NCBI RefSeq assembly: GCF_001632365.1
Contig: NW_024468512.1
Location: 81,162 to 145,161 of the forward strand
Source: Laetiporus sulphureus 93-53
Taxonomy: Eukaryota; Basidiomycota; Agaricomycetes; Polyporales; Laetiporaceae
Length of the DNA: 64,000 bases
Direction: 5' to 3'
The notes beneath the pieces were generated by a model, which saw only the letters and a list, made by a program, of their open reading frames with translations, made no database searches and was not told the DNA's origin. Both the position numbers and the translations under genes were made by a program. This document shows positions 11,333-22,963 of this stretch, one piece after another (position 1 is the stretch's first letter; each line of letters starts with the position of its first letter).

Positions 11333-13052
11333 TTCAAACCTCGATGTGAGATAGAGCTGCGAGGCGAGTAAGAGGGGGGGAAAGTCCGCAAGGCCCGTTC
11401 ATCTCCAGGAAGGCCGTCTTAAAATAAGTTGACGACCTGCAATGCATCCCAGAACTTCCATCTGCAAGTGATGGCAGAGTCCAGGGAAATTTCTCCACGA
11501 AGAGGCTTATCCGATAGCACACATGTGTCGCACGATGGGTCGTGCAGCGCATTCGGTAGTTCTCCAGCATTCGTGACGAACAGCCAAAAGCCCTCATCGC
11601 CTGATGGTCTGAATTCCCCCGCCACCGGAGACTGGAATGGGAACCCACGTGGCAAGCATCCAGCGCTAGAGGAGACTTGAGGACGACCGGGAGAGCGGCC
11701 TGACGAGATTCTGAGGCTAGAGCAGCTGGAGACGGGCTTCAAGGCTGATCATATCACAAGATCACGGATCCCGTCTTCATTTCCGACCCGCGTGGAACGC
11801 CAAACTTTCAGCTGTTCAGGAGCAGGGCCTGTGCGAACCACGGGAGCTCGCACCGTCTGATAATTATACTGCAATGATCTTCAGCCCACTCTCCTCGAAA
11901 GGGAAGCGATGCTCATATCGTGATAGTCAGGCTCACCTCCGCCATCCGGAAGAGCACCGAGATGTACTAGAACCCGCTAGGTCCGGGATTCCTGCCGCTG
12001 CCTAGATAGAAAGTAAATTGAGTCCTCAGAAAGAAAGAGGATAGCGGATATGAATGTATTGGTCGCGTAGAATGTTCAGCAAGTGGATGGCGTCAATGCA
12101 TACAGTGCTCCAAGTGTCACCAGGCTCGTCCAAAGGCACGTTTCGCCGGGGAAACAGCTGTTTGGGCGGGCGCAGATGCGGAGAGTCTGCGGATGCAGAG
12201 CAAGAATTTGCGCGTATGCCGGAAGGAAGGTGGACATAGATAACTTGCGACAGGGAAGTTGCCGCTCTCGTTCAATCATGATCAGGCGGGGACCGCCGTT
12301 CTCGTCGATTCCGAAACTACAGCTGACAGATTTTCGCCAATAGTGACTCTATCGTGTTCCCTGTTCTCGTAAGAGGTCGCTTTTTATAAAAACATCGGAG
12401 TCATGTCTGCGGCGGACCGGTATAAGAGCAAGCAGCATTTACAAAACCGTGGGCGTCAGACTCACCTGTCAGTGGCAGCAGGGCGGCTGCTGACCGCTAA
12501 CGGAAAGCGTAAAATCATCCACAGCTAGTAGTGGATGACAGTGCTGTGTCATGAGATGACATACGCCACTGCTCGCCCAGAGGAATTCCCGACCTCTGGA
12601 GCGTGTATGCGACCTTCTCCCTGTTGCTCCGGATCTTCAGGATGTTTGAATACAATTCCAAATCAATACAGAACGCCTATGGGCTGGGCAGATGTGATAT
12701 AGCGAACGAAGAGCCAAGCCTTTCCCTTCAGAGTACCAACTTGAACGATGATGGGATACTTCATTGGAGTATGGATGGTGAAGCGCCGCTGGTCGTGCGT
12801 TGGCTGCGATCGGAAAGCCATTGCTTTCATATGAGCTCTGGCGTTCAAAATTGTAGTGAGTGTGTACGGGGTCGTGTAGATCATGCAGACTCTGCCATCT
12901 TGTTGCATCGTTAGCTATCCGTACGATACGCTAGATACACGCTATGCTACGAGGGTGGCAGAACATATACTAGCCTGCTCAGAACCGGCAGAAACACAGT
13001 GGATATCAATAGCACAGATTTTGCAAGGTGTTAATCGAGAGCCAACCACCGC
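11333..13052. other. intergenic between ATPase and dehydrogenase
   Basis: Contains the upstream region of the minus-strand ATPase gene and the 3' side of the dehydrogenase gene. I saw no further coding sequence. A ctttttataaaaac stretch at about 12380 is TATA-like on both strands but over 1 kb from the ATPase start. Confidence 0.4.
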
Positions 13053-14326
13053 TTACGAAACTGGGGCGATATCCTGAGTGAGGACGTACCGATAGCGCAC
13101 CTTCCCGGACTTTACGCCCTCAATCGCCGCTTTAGCCTGGCTCATCGGAAGCTCCTCGATCCACGGCTTGATGCCTTTCTCCGCCGCGAGCTCCAGCATT
13201 TCCTGACACTCCAGCTTGTTGCCGATGTGTGAGCCACCGATGAAGACGCCGTTCGGCTGCAGGTCGAATGCGTGCATGCGCGGCAGGGGGTTGTCTCTGT
13301 TGGGCAGACCGACGTTGATGAACTTGCCATGCACGAAGAGCATCGAGAGGTAGCTCTTGAATGGCCGGTCCTCGCGGAAGACGTCCGCCGTGGAGATGAG
13401 GATATCTAGCTCGCCCTCGAGAGGCTTGTGAAAGTCCTACGTGATCGTGCTCGAGAGTCAGTGGCCAAAACAAAGCAAATGAGAAAGAGTTACGTACATC
13501 ATTGTGCGTGCTGATCACGTGATCCGCACCCATCTTCTTCGCATCCTCCAACTTACTTTCGCTGTGAGTGAACGCGTACACCTCTGCACCCATCGCCTTC
13601 GCAAAGAGAACAGCATAATGCCCTAGGCCACCAATGCCCAGGACCCCAACTTTCTTCCCGGGTCCACAGCCATTGTACTTCAACGGGGAGTACACGGTCA
13701 GGCCCGCGCAGAACATCGACGCAGCATGCCTGGACTCGATGGCGTCCGGGATCTTGAACACGAACCGCTGATGTGCGCGGATCCCAGTGGAATAGCCTCC
13801 CTGCGCGATGACACCATCAGGGTAGACGTCATTCTGCGTGCAAAGGTCGATAAGCGTGTTCTACTAAGCGTCGGGACGGGATCACGCACGTATGTGTCGA
13901 TCATCTTGAGACAGTAGTTTTCGTTATCGGTCTTGCAGCGCTTACAGTCCATGCAGCTGCCAATTTGTGCGCCCACGCCGGCGCGGTCGCCAACCTTGAA
14001 GTCCTTGACCTTCGAGCCCACGCGTGTGACCTTCCCAATGATCTCATGCCCGACGACCAGGGGCAGCCGGCTGTTGCCCCAGCCCTGCGAGAGGGTGTGC
14101 ACGTCCGAGCCGCAGACACCGCAGTGGGTTATGGCGATCTCGACATCATCCTCCTGGAACGTCTTTGGCTGGTACGAAATCAGGCTCAGCGCGCTGTACT
14201 GATCAGGATCTGTCGGAACACAACCGCCAAGGGCGCGAGACACGAATGAACTCTTTTGACGTGTCGGGTGTGTTGTGTGCACGTACCAGTCATAGCATAG
14301 CCCTTAAACTCGAGCCCGGTCGACAT
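13053..14326 (-). CDS. zinc-dependent alcohol dehydrogenase, cinnamyl-alcohol/ADH6 type
   Basis: Four minus-strand exons, 14287-14326, 13890-14209, 13498-13833 and 13053-13436, give 359 residues. The family interconverts alcohols and aldehydes, usually with NADP(H), in the cytosol. Visible catalytic zinc ligands are C46 in HCGVCGSDVH, H68-E69 in GHE and C162 in FCAG. The structural zinc site is C99, C102, C105 and C113. The Rossmann nucleotide motif is GIGGLG at 186-191. Length and motif order match cinnamyl alcohol dehydrogenase and yeast ADH6/ADH7 proteins. In wood-decay fungi such enzymes reduce aromatic aldehydes, but the substrate here is not evident. The start is the ATG at 14326, preceded by a TATA box at 14403-14410. 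All three introns are short and phase-compatible. Confidence 0.92.
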
Positions 14327-14402
14327 TTTGTTAGTCTGAATCTCTGAGTCGGCGTGGTGGTGGTGTGAACACTGTCCTCCCAGGTCTTCCACGACCGTGA
14401 CT

Positions 14403-14410
14403 TTTTTATA
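14403..14410 (-). promoter_or_regulatory. TATA box of the alcohol dehydrogenase gene
   Basis: Minus-strand CATATAAAAAAG, about 77 bases upstream of the ATG at 14326, a normal spacing for this type of genome. Confidence 0.5.
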
Positions 14411-16129
14411 TGCGAAGGCCGTCATGCTTGCTAAAGTGCCGCGCTTGTTCTTCTACCCGTCGGCATGCCATATCAACATCGGATCGCCATTCCGTGTGCG
14501 CTGACGGTAACGGAGCGATATGAGAAGCCGCCGCGGCGAAGATACTGCGAGCGCCGTGATGCCAATGCGTCCAGATGACTTACGATGCCACCAGCGGACG
14601 CCGGCGATATCATCCGCATTCTTTGTCTGCATCCACCGAGCTCTAACGTCTCTGCGTCCGGTACTGCCATCCATGAGCCGCCTCTGGGCGACGATCTCAC
14701 GGGTTCGGTCGACGGTCGGCCTCAACGCACGAACCACCGAGATAAGATAGTGTTCGTACGACAAGGGTCGCTGAGCAGAATATTGCGTCGCGGAACGGAG
14801 AGTGAAGAATGCGAGATTTGCGAGTCGGCTTTTGCGTTGACAAGGATGCGGTCCGCTTGTTACAAATGGGGATGAAGGCGAAGCGCCATCAGATTCGCCT
14901 GTTCCGTGACCTCGATGCGCTGATTCTACTGGATTCGCCAAGAGCGTGTCTCGAGCGATGCAAACAATAGGCAGAAAGAGAAAGGAAGGAGCAGAAACGG
15001 GAGACATCAACCCGTTCTTTCACTGGATAATGGATAATATCCGCGTAAGTCCGACTTGGTAATTAATCTTTTACAGAACGGATTAATCTCTGTCACAATC
15101 GGCAGTTCCATTTCTGCAGAACTGGGACTTACAGGAAGAAAGCATCGATCCTTATTGCCACAGGAAAAGGCACTCGATTCGAGTCGAAAGATCCAGACTC
15201 TCCCATTGTGTGGTTATTTTTGGGTAAACTTGGAGAAGCCTCATTTGCACGTTTCCTAGCATTCATTCATGCCAAAGTGCGACCAGCTTCCAACATACAC
15301 TAGTATGAGGTTGAGGTTTTCCGCTCTGGGGCAGATGCCAGGCGGACATGTTTGTCCGTACCACTCCTCGGACTCCGCGCACCTGATATTCTATGATGTG
15401 TGCTCCTGAACACGACATATTGCTGTCTCAACGCTGCTACCGTCATGGAATGTTGGGGTGATCTCAAGTCAAGTCCGATGTTCTCTTGGAATTTCCCGGT
15501 CTAAGCACAGCGAAGATGAATCCGATGTCCAGGAACCTCGTTTAGACGTAGTCGAAGTATCAAGGTATGTACATCTCGAGGTCCATTATTTATTAACTAG
15601 TGCTGCCCTCAGATCACCTATCGTACGACGCCCACCCGTTGCTAGGGCACGTCGCTACGATCGTCCGACCCGGCCACTGCTCCCCGCTTGCGACAAGAGC
15701 GTGCCTGAGTGCCGCGCGCACTCTCCTTCCAACATGTTCAGATCCTCTCTTCGTCCATACAAGATCGTTTGGAGGAACCGGGGGGGGGGGGACTTCTACT
15801 CATGAGGATACCTTTCAGTGGGCCCTTGCTATCGCCCTGAAGTTGAACGTCTTCCTGAGAGAAGACTCGGACAGGTGAAGCTCCGCAGAATTGTCAGGAC
15901 TGCAAAAGCGCCGCAGCACTTTTTCATAAGACTCAGCTCATATATCGATCATCTTTGACGGCTCATTCGTTGTAACAAATGCAGGAAGCATTCATATGAT
16001 CAAGGCCACTAGTTTATCGGACGGCATGACGGTGTTTTTGCAGATGACACACGTCTGCCCGTCGTATAGCTGTTCTCCTCCCCATCTAAAAGATCCCATC
16101 CACTAACCACTGCATTCTCCCTCCTCGAT
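14411..16129. other. intergenic, no convincing gene; G run
   Basis: A 185-codon open frame on the minus strand (14453-15010) has neither recognisable motifs nor natural composition and is probably chance. A run of 12 G lies at 15780-15791. Nothing else is supported. Confidence 0.35.
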
Positions 16130-16985
16130 GCCTTCACGGATGAAGAAGACCAAAGCATATCCCACATCATGCTCCCCGATCTATAACTGAACACAATGGA
16201 TTTTAGTTGCATCGGCGACTCTTTGGAATTTGACGAACAATTTCCGGAGGCGAGTATCCATACGCTGGGCAATGTCTATCCCAAGCTCATGCATGTTTCC
16301 AGGATCTTGCTTTCATGCACGCCAATGGCGTGGCATTCAGGTGGGTTTTTACACTGCTACCTAGGGTTCCCTGTCGTTCATCAGGTGAAAGAGTGTTTAC
16401 TACCTGGAATATCTGGGCCGAAGTATCTCCGACGTATGCGTCTCGAGGTCATCTTACCGAATGGCCGTCCACCCTACCACAGGTACTGCCGCGCCGCTTT
16501 TAACGAACACCAAGCACTGTGTGATCCATTTCGGCAATGCGATCGAGCTTTGGAGTCCACCAGGCTCATCAACATATGAACTCTCCAGCGAGGATGGAAT
16601 GAAAGAGGACATGTATCACACTGGCGAATATTTGCTCGACATGTACAAGATTCACAGTTTCGCCTTAGAAGTAGGTCAGGGTGCTCAGTGGTTGCCGGCA
16701 TACGGTGATATTGGCTTCGTCAATCAATTTGCCGAAGCTCTTACATGTCCCGCTGGCTGCCTAGTGCCGAATATCCCTTGCAGAAACAGCATGAAGTTCA
16801 TGGAGCATGGTTCAATCGCATCCAGGACACGGTGGATCAGAACGAGTTTATTTGTGCGCAGAAATGCTACATCGTCGGTCAGATGTGCGTAACAGGTGTA
16901 GATATGCTCGATTCGACTCTGCTATTCTGGAACCATCGCTGCATTACTGTCTGCTTGTATGTGATATTGTTTCGTCAGTTGTAAT
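16130..16985 (+). pseudogene. degraded protein gene of unknown family
   Basis: Protein-like text runs through the region but jumps frame. FPEASIHTLGNVYPKLMHV (about 16244-16300) continues in a second frame as HANGVAFRWVF and TTWNIWAEVSPTYASRG (about 16320-16450). A third frame then gives TKHCVIHFGNAIELWSPPG (about 16505-16570) and DMYHTGEYLLDMYKIHSFAL. After FAEALTCPAGCL (about 16732) it switches again to PLQKQHEVHGAWFNRIQD and NEFICAQKCYIVGQM (about 16778-16885). Some switches could be introns, but the shift inside cgccgcgcttttaacg at about 16493 has no room for one. I do not recognise the family. The composition is that of a real, folded protein of about 270 residues, so this is a recent pseudogene, or a gene with sequencing indels. 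Confidence 0.5.
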
Positions 16986-16989
16986 TAAG

Positions 16990-17635
16990 GGCCAAGGCCT
17001 CGTATGCCATATTTTTCTTCGGCACACATGGTAGTTACACGGTTCCCTGGATTCATCTGAACCGGCTGCTAGAGATCATTAATGCCTGCAGCGATTACCT
17101 CTCATGGGTAGGCTCAACTTATTAAAACGTCACTGTCTTGTTTGTTATACCGTTTAAGTCGGTGCGTCGTCTGCATGCAATGAGAGTATGAACACGTGGA
17201 GTCTGAGAGCAGTCAATATTAATCACTTTTGATCATCGCGTTCATGATATGCCAAAGCAGTCGGCCACAGGGAAGTTCGTACTCGGAATTGGCAGCGCAT
17301 CTCGGATACGGACATGGATCGTTGGGCGAGAAAATCATGGACTCACCATATCTTGCAACATCCAAAGGAAATTGAGACAGCCAAACTTGTGCATCGAGAA
17401 CAAAACATGTTCGCCAACTATATGTGACGCAAGTCTACACAGTATTGATTGCACGGTGATCAAATTTCCAACACCTCCTCCCCCACCCCCAAAGACACAC
17501 GATAGGTTGCGTCAATCTCTCCCGCGACTTCTTGTTATTGATCTATTGGCCGCCACGATGTCTGGAGCTAGACGGGATGCGCCTCTCCTCTCTTTCCATG
17601 GCCTTTCGCTCCGTGGACATCATTGGAATGGTGAC
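16990..17635. other. intergenic, no gene seen
   Basis: No coding signal. Includes a C-rich tract at about 17473-17492. Confidence 0.35.
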
Positions 17636-18677
17636 CTACTCGCGATCCGCGGGCGTTGCCTTGCTAACTTCTCGTGATGCTTGGGCGTCTTGGCCATCAC
17701 GTTCTGTCCTCTCTCCTGTGTCGTCTCGCTGGTCTTCTCCAGCGGGTCCAGCATGCTGACCATCGTCTGCGTCGAGATCACCTTCACCCTCCGTCTTGCC
17801 AGACACCGCAATGCACTCTGTCGTGTCCACCGACTCGTCGCGTGCTGCGATAGCGGCTGATTCATACTGCTTTTCCATCATGGCTCTTGCGGCGGGTGGG
17901 AGTTTGCGGAGCCTATATGTGGACGACAAGGACGGAAGGCCTGTCTTGAGCACCAATATTACATTTTCAATGTCCGAATTGAGCATTTTCGACCGCATGA
18001 GTTGTTCCTGAGCCGCGCGCTCCAATGTGCCCTCCTCATCAAGTGGTCCAAGTGCGTCCGAGAGCGATGCGATGGCTGCTTGTACTAATGGGATGGATAT
18101 CAACCTGCTTTCCTGTTCTATCCTCCGCTTAAAGGCGGTATTCGCGTAAAAACCTGGATGTAGAGGCTGCAATGCCAAGGTGAAGAAGTTACGCCACAAT
18201 GGCAATACAAGTACGCACAGCTATAGCATGCATTAGTTCTGTATGCTTCTTAGCTTCCCATCTATACTTCTCGCTTTCCTGGGGAGATTGTATGGCTCTT
18301 CCCCTGACCACGAAGAATTAACAATGTGAGTTTCTAGAGAGCGATTGTGAACGAGGAGATTGGACTGACAGGAAGAGTTCGACCTTTTTATTCAATTTTC
18401 GCAACTCATACACCCTTGACCGCTTCCCCGCCTTTTGTACCCGTGCCATCCCTTCCAGCTAGCATTGGCAAATGAGATCACAGGAGTCAATGAGTATATT
18501 GTCGGCGCATACCAGCTTCTTATTGAACCGTACTTCCCTGACCTTCTGGTCGCGCTCCTTCTCGAATTAGCAATACCCTCGGTTCACCTGGCAACAGCAT
18601 GTGCTTACTGATTGTACCAATCCGCGTACAACGATGATATCGTTTTCGAAAACAGTCGGTTTGGCCGAAGTAGACAT
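17636..18677 (-). CDS. unrecognised 273-residue protein, coiled-coil-like
   Basis: Five minus-strand exons keep one frame: 18609-18677, 18513-18560, 18370-18458, 18219-18303 and 17636-18166 (822 bases with stop). The four introns are 48-66 bases with standard ends. I recognise no family. Residues about 24-95 are strongly charged and helical (KERDQKVREVRFNKKL, YELRKLNKKVELFL, SEKYRWEAKKHTELMHAI). A middle helical part contains LVQAAIASLSDALG. The last 70 residues are acidic, glycine-rich and probably disordered. There is no signal peptide or membrane segment. Such a helical, basic-then-acidic build suits a scaffold or subunit of a nuclear complex, which is inference only. The start ATG at 18677 is the best fit, but an extra 5' exon cannot be excluded. 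Confidence 0.6.
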
Positions 18678-18954
18678 CTGCGCGCCGATCGTTGCAAGCA
18701 TCGGAGCACAGAGATTGTGGTCCCAGGCTGACAGTGGCATATTCCTTGCAGAGACGTTGCACACATGGCTTCCCACCAACACACTTGTTCTCCTTAACGA
18801 GAAGTGCCTCAGAGGCTCAGAAAACATGGCCAAATAGCGTAGGTACAAAGTAAGAAGGCGTCAGCGCGAGAGCGAGTTGGTCGATGAGACGAGAGGAAAG
18901 AGCCCGTAGCTCTTGAGTCTTGCGTAGCTCTGGCAATGTGCAATGATATCACGT

Positions 18955-19265
18955 GACACATCCTCCCGACCTCCCAACTTCATATCCTACCTCGCAAGTT
19001 GCAACCCGTCACTGCGATGCCAATGGCCAAGCAAGCGAGGTACGAAGGCGAGCTTGAAAGCCTGGTTAACGAACCATACTGCGAGGAAGATACTTCTGGC
19101 TATCATACAAATGCACTGGTCGGCAATGCATGTTGGATAATGCATAAATGATAACTTCTTCTACGAATTCTGCTCGATGTTGATTCTACTCGAAAAGGGC
19201 GAAATGAGCACCAGAACCCTTGGGAACGCCTTCCTGCGATGTTTACAACTGGTTATCGGTAAGTG
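18955..19265 (+). pseudogene. BTB protein C-terminal relic in duplication copy B
   Basis: Only the tail of the BTB protein remains. FISYLASC (about 18976) and ARYEGELESLVNEPYCEED (about 19034-19090) align with MRYEDGLERLVDEVYCEKD of the 4.4-kb relic. NFFYEFCSMLILLEKG (about 19150-19200) aligns with FYYHFCSSCKAFLIQKE of the intact gene. QNPWERLPAMF (about 19213-19245) aligns with its LWNRLPEIF ending. Frame changes and a stop lie between the blocks. No BTB domain is left upstream, so the copying event took only the 3' end. Confidence 0.7.
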
Positions 19266-19748
19266 AGTCCGGTTATCTAGACATGGTCCACTCATGCTGA
19301 TGTAAACACAACGTAGGCTCTCGGACATTTGTACGAGCAAGTGCTCTCCGTTTGATAACCTCTGATGCCTTATTGCATATGCATGTCCAAGCCTGTCGAC
19401 CTGCAGCCATGCTTTTCACACCGCGCGTTGTGTGTTCGACGTCTTGCACGCATCCGTCAGCTTACGTCCCTTTTTCGTCGCTCTATTGCTAGCGTGAGAC
19501 TCAATTATCCCTCTGAGTGTGCTCAATATGCCCAATGCCGTTTAGCAACACGGAACGGATCACAATGTACAAGCCGTGAAGTCGCCTCTCGTAAAATTAC
19601 CGCCGTCCATCTTCCCGATTCATCAAGAGAATCTCCATCGGAATCCGGCGTATGGCTGGCAATTGGCATAGGCACAAATTAACACCTCATGTCATTGCAG
19701 CGTCAATTAACTGACCTATTACTACGGACGGTGCATCGTCGGGTGCAT

Positions 19749-19909
19749 TTACTTGTTTTTCGGGGGCTCTGCACAGCCGCACGCTGGGTAGGTGCAGGAG
19801 CCGCCGTTGGCTTGAACGTTAGCGCAGGTAGCTTTGTCCTGGATGAATGGTCCGTCCGTGTCAATTCCAATTCGAAGAGTGATATGCTGTGAATGGCACT
19901 CACAGACAT
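19749..19909 (-). CDS. 31-residue four-cysteine peptide, copy B
   Basis: Minus strand, exons 19904-19909 and 19749-19838, with a 65-base intron GTGAGT...CATCCAG. The product differs from the left copy only by Ala instead of Thr at position 21; all four cysteines (7, 17, 22, 24), Tyr19 and the PPKNK ending are kept. The donor is the stronger GTGAGT (GTGAGC in the left copy). The intron has diverged by substitutions and indels while the coding exon is nearly fixed, the pattern expected under protein-level constraint. No secretion signal. Function unknown; a small metal-binding or redox peptide is possible. Confidence 0.6.
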
Positions 19910-19968
19910 GTCGATTGTGTGAAGGTGTTTAGTCGAGACTGAGGAGATGGTGAACGTCCAGCGGGGCC

Positions 19969-19976
19969 TTCATATA
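19969..19976 (-). promoter_or_regulatory. TATA-like box of the cysteine-peptide gene, copy B
   Basis: TATATGAA on the minus strand, 60 bases upstream of the ATG at 19909, inside the CCTATATGAAGG block shared with the left copy. Confidence 0.55.
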
Positions 19977-20705
19977 GGCTGAAAATGCGTCAACTCCTGC
20001 CTGTCATTGGTCCTTCACAACAAATATAGTGGGATGAATGCAGAGTAATGAAGAAGACGTCATTGGTTTTGTCAGGATAAGTGGAACTCACCTCGGTGCA
20101 TGTCTCACAAAACCGATGCTTACCATTGGCCATGAAGGTGCCATGATTTTTGTACAATAGTCCGCTTACAATATCAAGCGTCATGATTGGACCTGTGCAC
20201 GGCTTTGGTTTTCATCTCAAGAGTGCCTGCGAAGTATTCCGTCTCTTTTATACGTAGAGGCGTGGGTGCAAGGTTACCCCGAAGTCGTCTGGGGCGATGC
20301 TATACATGTATGTATTCCTTATCAGTCTGCTATCCGGAATTGCACATGGATTTGCGCCTACCTTTAGCTCAATGTTTTCGTTGGCAATGGTGACTCAATA
20401 GTACCTGGGTCAGGAACGATGTTTCAGCCTCACCAGCGAAGTGAGTACCAACTCGACACATTCTGCGTCCATGCTCATGCACAATTCCCTTACATGAAGC
20501 ATATTTACACGACTGAGCCATACTGGAGAGATAATTGTATCAATGGAACAATGTATGACCAATGCGGACCGCAGACAGGTAGATATTCTGGAGGACGAGA
20601 CACGATCACGCAGTGAATTCACTCGAATGCGCCTGATCAGGCGTGACCGCGTTGAAACTTGGTGCCGCCATTAGCTGTGCACGTCTTACAGCGATCGACC
20701 TCCAT

Positions 20706-22109
20706 GTATCTGTAAAGCCTTTCGTCTCATCTCGGTGTGGCTTCTTCTTTCGCGGCCTCTTCGCCAACTCGTTTCCATTGTCTCCGCGTTTCATTGGACG
20801 GAGGCTTCTCTCGCTGGCCGAAGGCTCTTGACGCCTCTGGGAATCAAGCACCCACCAGGCCTGCTGGCCACCATGCTGGAGATGTATCGCTTTTGGCTCA
20901 ACATTCCTGGTTCCGTCGACGAACGTTGTCGTCCCTTCATTGCCATCTGCCGCTGAAAAATCACAAAACCTTGGCTTTCTGAACCATAGCAGCGTCGGAT
21001 ACACCTGATTCTCTCTGCGTGTGTCAACTGAACTTATAGATTCTCGCTATGGCGTCTTGTCTGATTGCTTTGGTTTGCTATCGCTCCGCTTTACTGCTCT
21101 GGCCGGTCCCCGTGCACTCATCTACTACCACGGCTGGACCTTTTGCTCCCGTGTAGCATCGTGAATGGACCGCCTTGTTTTCGTATGCTACAATATCTGG
21201 TTCGTATGTTCTGATTTACCATTGCGACTGGTTGTATACGCTTCTCTCAGCGTTCCGGCCTGCCCATCATGCGTTTCCTTCGCTTTCGTAGATTCATCAT
21301 TCTCATCGGCCGGAAGTATGGTCGTGCGCTCTATCTGTCATCGTATTCTAGTGGTTTCGGTGCTCAGGGAAGAAAAGGGTGGAGGACAAGAATGGTGTGA
21401 TAGGTTCGGAGCGGTCCTCGGGGATTGGACCAGCATGTTGGGGGAGGGTGAGTTCAACTGGACTTTCGAGATGGGATGGGGTGAAGGACTGGAGAGCATG
21501 GTGCAGTGCTCGAAGCAGGGTTTGGAGCACTCGAAATCCTCGAAGGACTCGGATATCACAATAACGATAGAGACAGCGATTTCTTTGGATATGTAGCGTA
21601 AGACTCCACAGTGACACAAGGAGCAAAAATGAAATGAACGTATGTGAACACGACCTATAAGTAAAGATGAGTCGGCTCGAGTTTATAGAGCGCGCAGGCC
21701 GTCATATGAATGCGTTCGTGTACTCGCGAATGGACTGTCTGTCGTCTGTCTAACATCGCTCGTTTCACTACATAGCGGAGAAATCAGAACGCTATATAAT
21801 CACACTATTGGGAAGGTGTGGGGGAGAAGACACAGAAAGGTGGCGCGAGAGGCTGATTAGTTGCAGTGCAAGAGAGAGACATATAGCAGAACAGCCGACG
21901 TCGGTCGATTCGAGCAGGTTGCTGAAACATATTCCATGGTAGCAGAATGTGGGTCGACACATCAAACCTATTCTTTTCCTCTCAGATACCGCTTCGAGCA
22001 GTCAAAACTACATGATAATCCGATCCGTCTATACAATACAATCATCCTGGAATATCGCTCACAATCCATAACAGCACTGTTCCACGACACTCACGCCCAC
22101 CGTAACGAC
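20706..22109. other. intergenic; possible basic-protein open frame
   Basis: A 132-codon minus-strand frame (20606-21004) encodes a nuclear-localisation-like KRPRKKKP stretch, but it overlaps the duplicated segment and shows no relative, so I do not call it a gene. Open frames on both strands at 21.17-21.63 kb look fortuitous. Confidence 0.3.
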
Positions 22110-22890
22110 TCAATCCTCTTGACTGCCCTCCAAACGAAAAGCATCAAACACACAGGGCTGTCCTTCCCCATCGTGCCAGACAACGATCTCCGGCACGAAC
22201 ACGTCCTCCGTCTGGTACCGCAGGCCAGTCAGCCTCAGATGCTTCTCCGTGAGGCGCTCGCCCGGCGCCGAGTGCAGGTTCTCGAGTGCGTACCGCGCGT
22301 AGGCGGCGCTCGGCGAGGTGGCCGGGTCGGCGTATTTGAGCGTCTGTGTGGGGGGTGCGTGAGCAAAGGAAAGGTGCGGTGGTGTCGGGGTAGGGATGGA
22401 GGGTGGGGGAGAAGGTGACGTACGTCTATGTGACGCTTCACGAGAGCGGCGACCTCGACGGCGAGCTCCTGGCGCGTGATCGGGCGGAAATCCCTCTCGC
22501 GCCTGAACAGAGAGATCGCTTCAAAGACATGCTCCTCATACCCCGGCCACTACAAAACACCACCGTCCCCCAAACTAATCAGAACACCTCCACGGCAGAG
22601 AAAGACAAACATCGTCATCCAAAGCTCACCTGCACGTACACCCGTATCGCGCTCTCCACGACGCCCGGCTTGTCAAACGGCGCAGATAACGCGCCCGCCA
22701 CCTGCGGCTCGGGGTGGAACTGCGGGAGGCCGAGGTTGCGCAGGGGCACGCCGCCGGAGGTGCGACTCGGCTCGGAGAATGTGATGCGCTGGAGGAGCTT
22801 GTTGTCGCTAAAGTGGCTGCGCGCGCCCCCGTCCCGAACCGGCGCGTACGACTGCATGGGGATGGACATCTCGTTCGCGTTTGCGGGCAT
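22110..22890 (-). CDS. 206-residue protein, family shared with the 56.5-kb gene
   Basis: Three minus-strand exons, 22630-22890, 22424-22549 and 22110-22343 (621 bases with stop). The family is not one I can name. It is clearly related to the 222-residue protein at 56498-57284: GALSAPFDKPGVVESAIRVY corresponds to GELAPVFDFPGVTESQIVLH, WPGYEEH to WPGYSYI, RPITRQELAVEVA to VPITRRKLAEKVA, and LTGLRYQTEDVFVPEI to LTGLTYCHDNIFIPDV. The intron before WPGY falls at the same codon in both. There is no signal peptide, membrane helix or repeat; the protein appears to be a compact soluble domain. ATG at 22890 is preceded by a TATA box at 22956-22963. Function unknown; likely a basidiomycete lineage family. 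Confidence 0.75.
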
Positions 22891-22955
22891 GTTGAGAGGG
22901 GTGATGTGTGGAAGACTGTGATGTGGTGGATGTACTGGGTGGAGGAGGATGGGTG

Positions 22956-22963
22956 CATTTATA
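22956..22963 (-). promoter_or_regulatory. TATA box of the 206-residue protein gene
   Basis: Minus-strand ACATATAAATGC about 66 bases upstream of the ATG at 22890. Confidence 0.5.

Larger units (their letters stand above)
18955..20705 (+). repeat. segmental duplication, copy B
   Basis: Direct-orientation partner of 4380-6135, with the same order of landmarks: BTB tail, spacer, cysteine-peptide gene on the minus strand, and its upstream region ending near gccgccattagctgtgcacg (about 20664). No homopolymer C run is present here. Left and right limits are where I could no longer align by eye. Confidence 0.85.

Noticed and set aside
14453..15010. 185-codon open frame on the minus strand
   Set aside because: No motif, odd composition, overlapped by open frames on the other strand, no splice support; typical of GC-rich sequence.
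20606..21004. 132-codon minus-strand frame with KRPRKKKP
   Set aside because: Overlaps the diverged duplicated segment and has no counterpart in the other copy; a basic run alone is not evidence of a gene.
21165..21619. Open frames of 90-143 codons on both strands
   Set aside because: Mirror-image frames with low-information composition and no recognisable domain; judged fortuitous.
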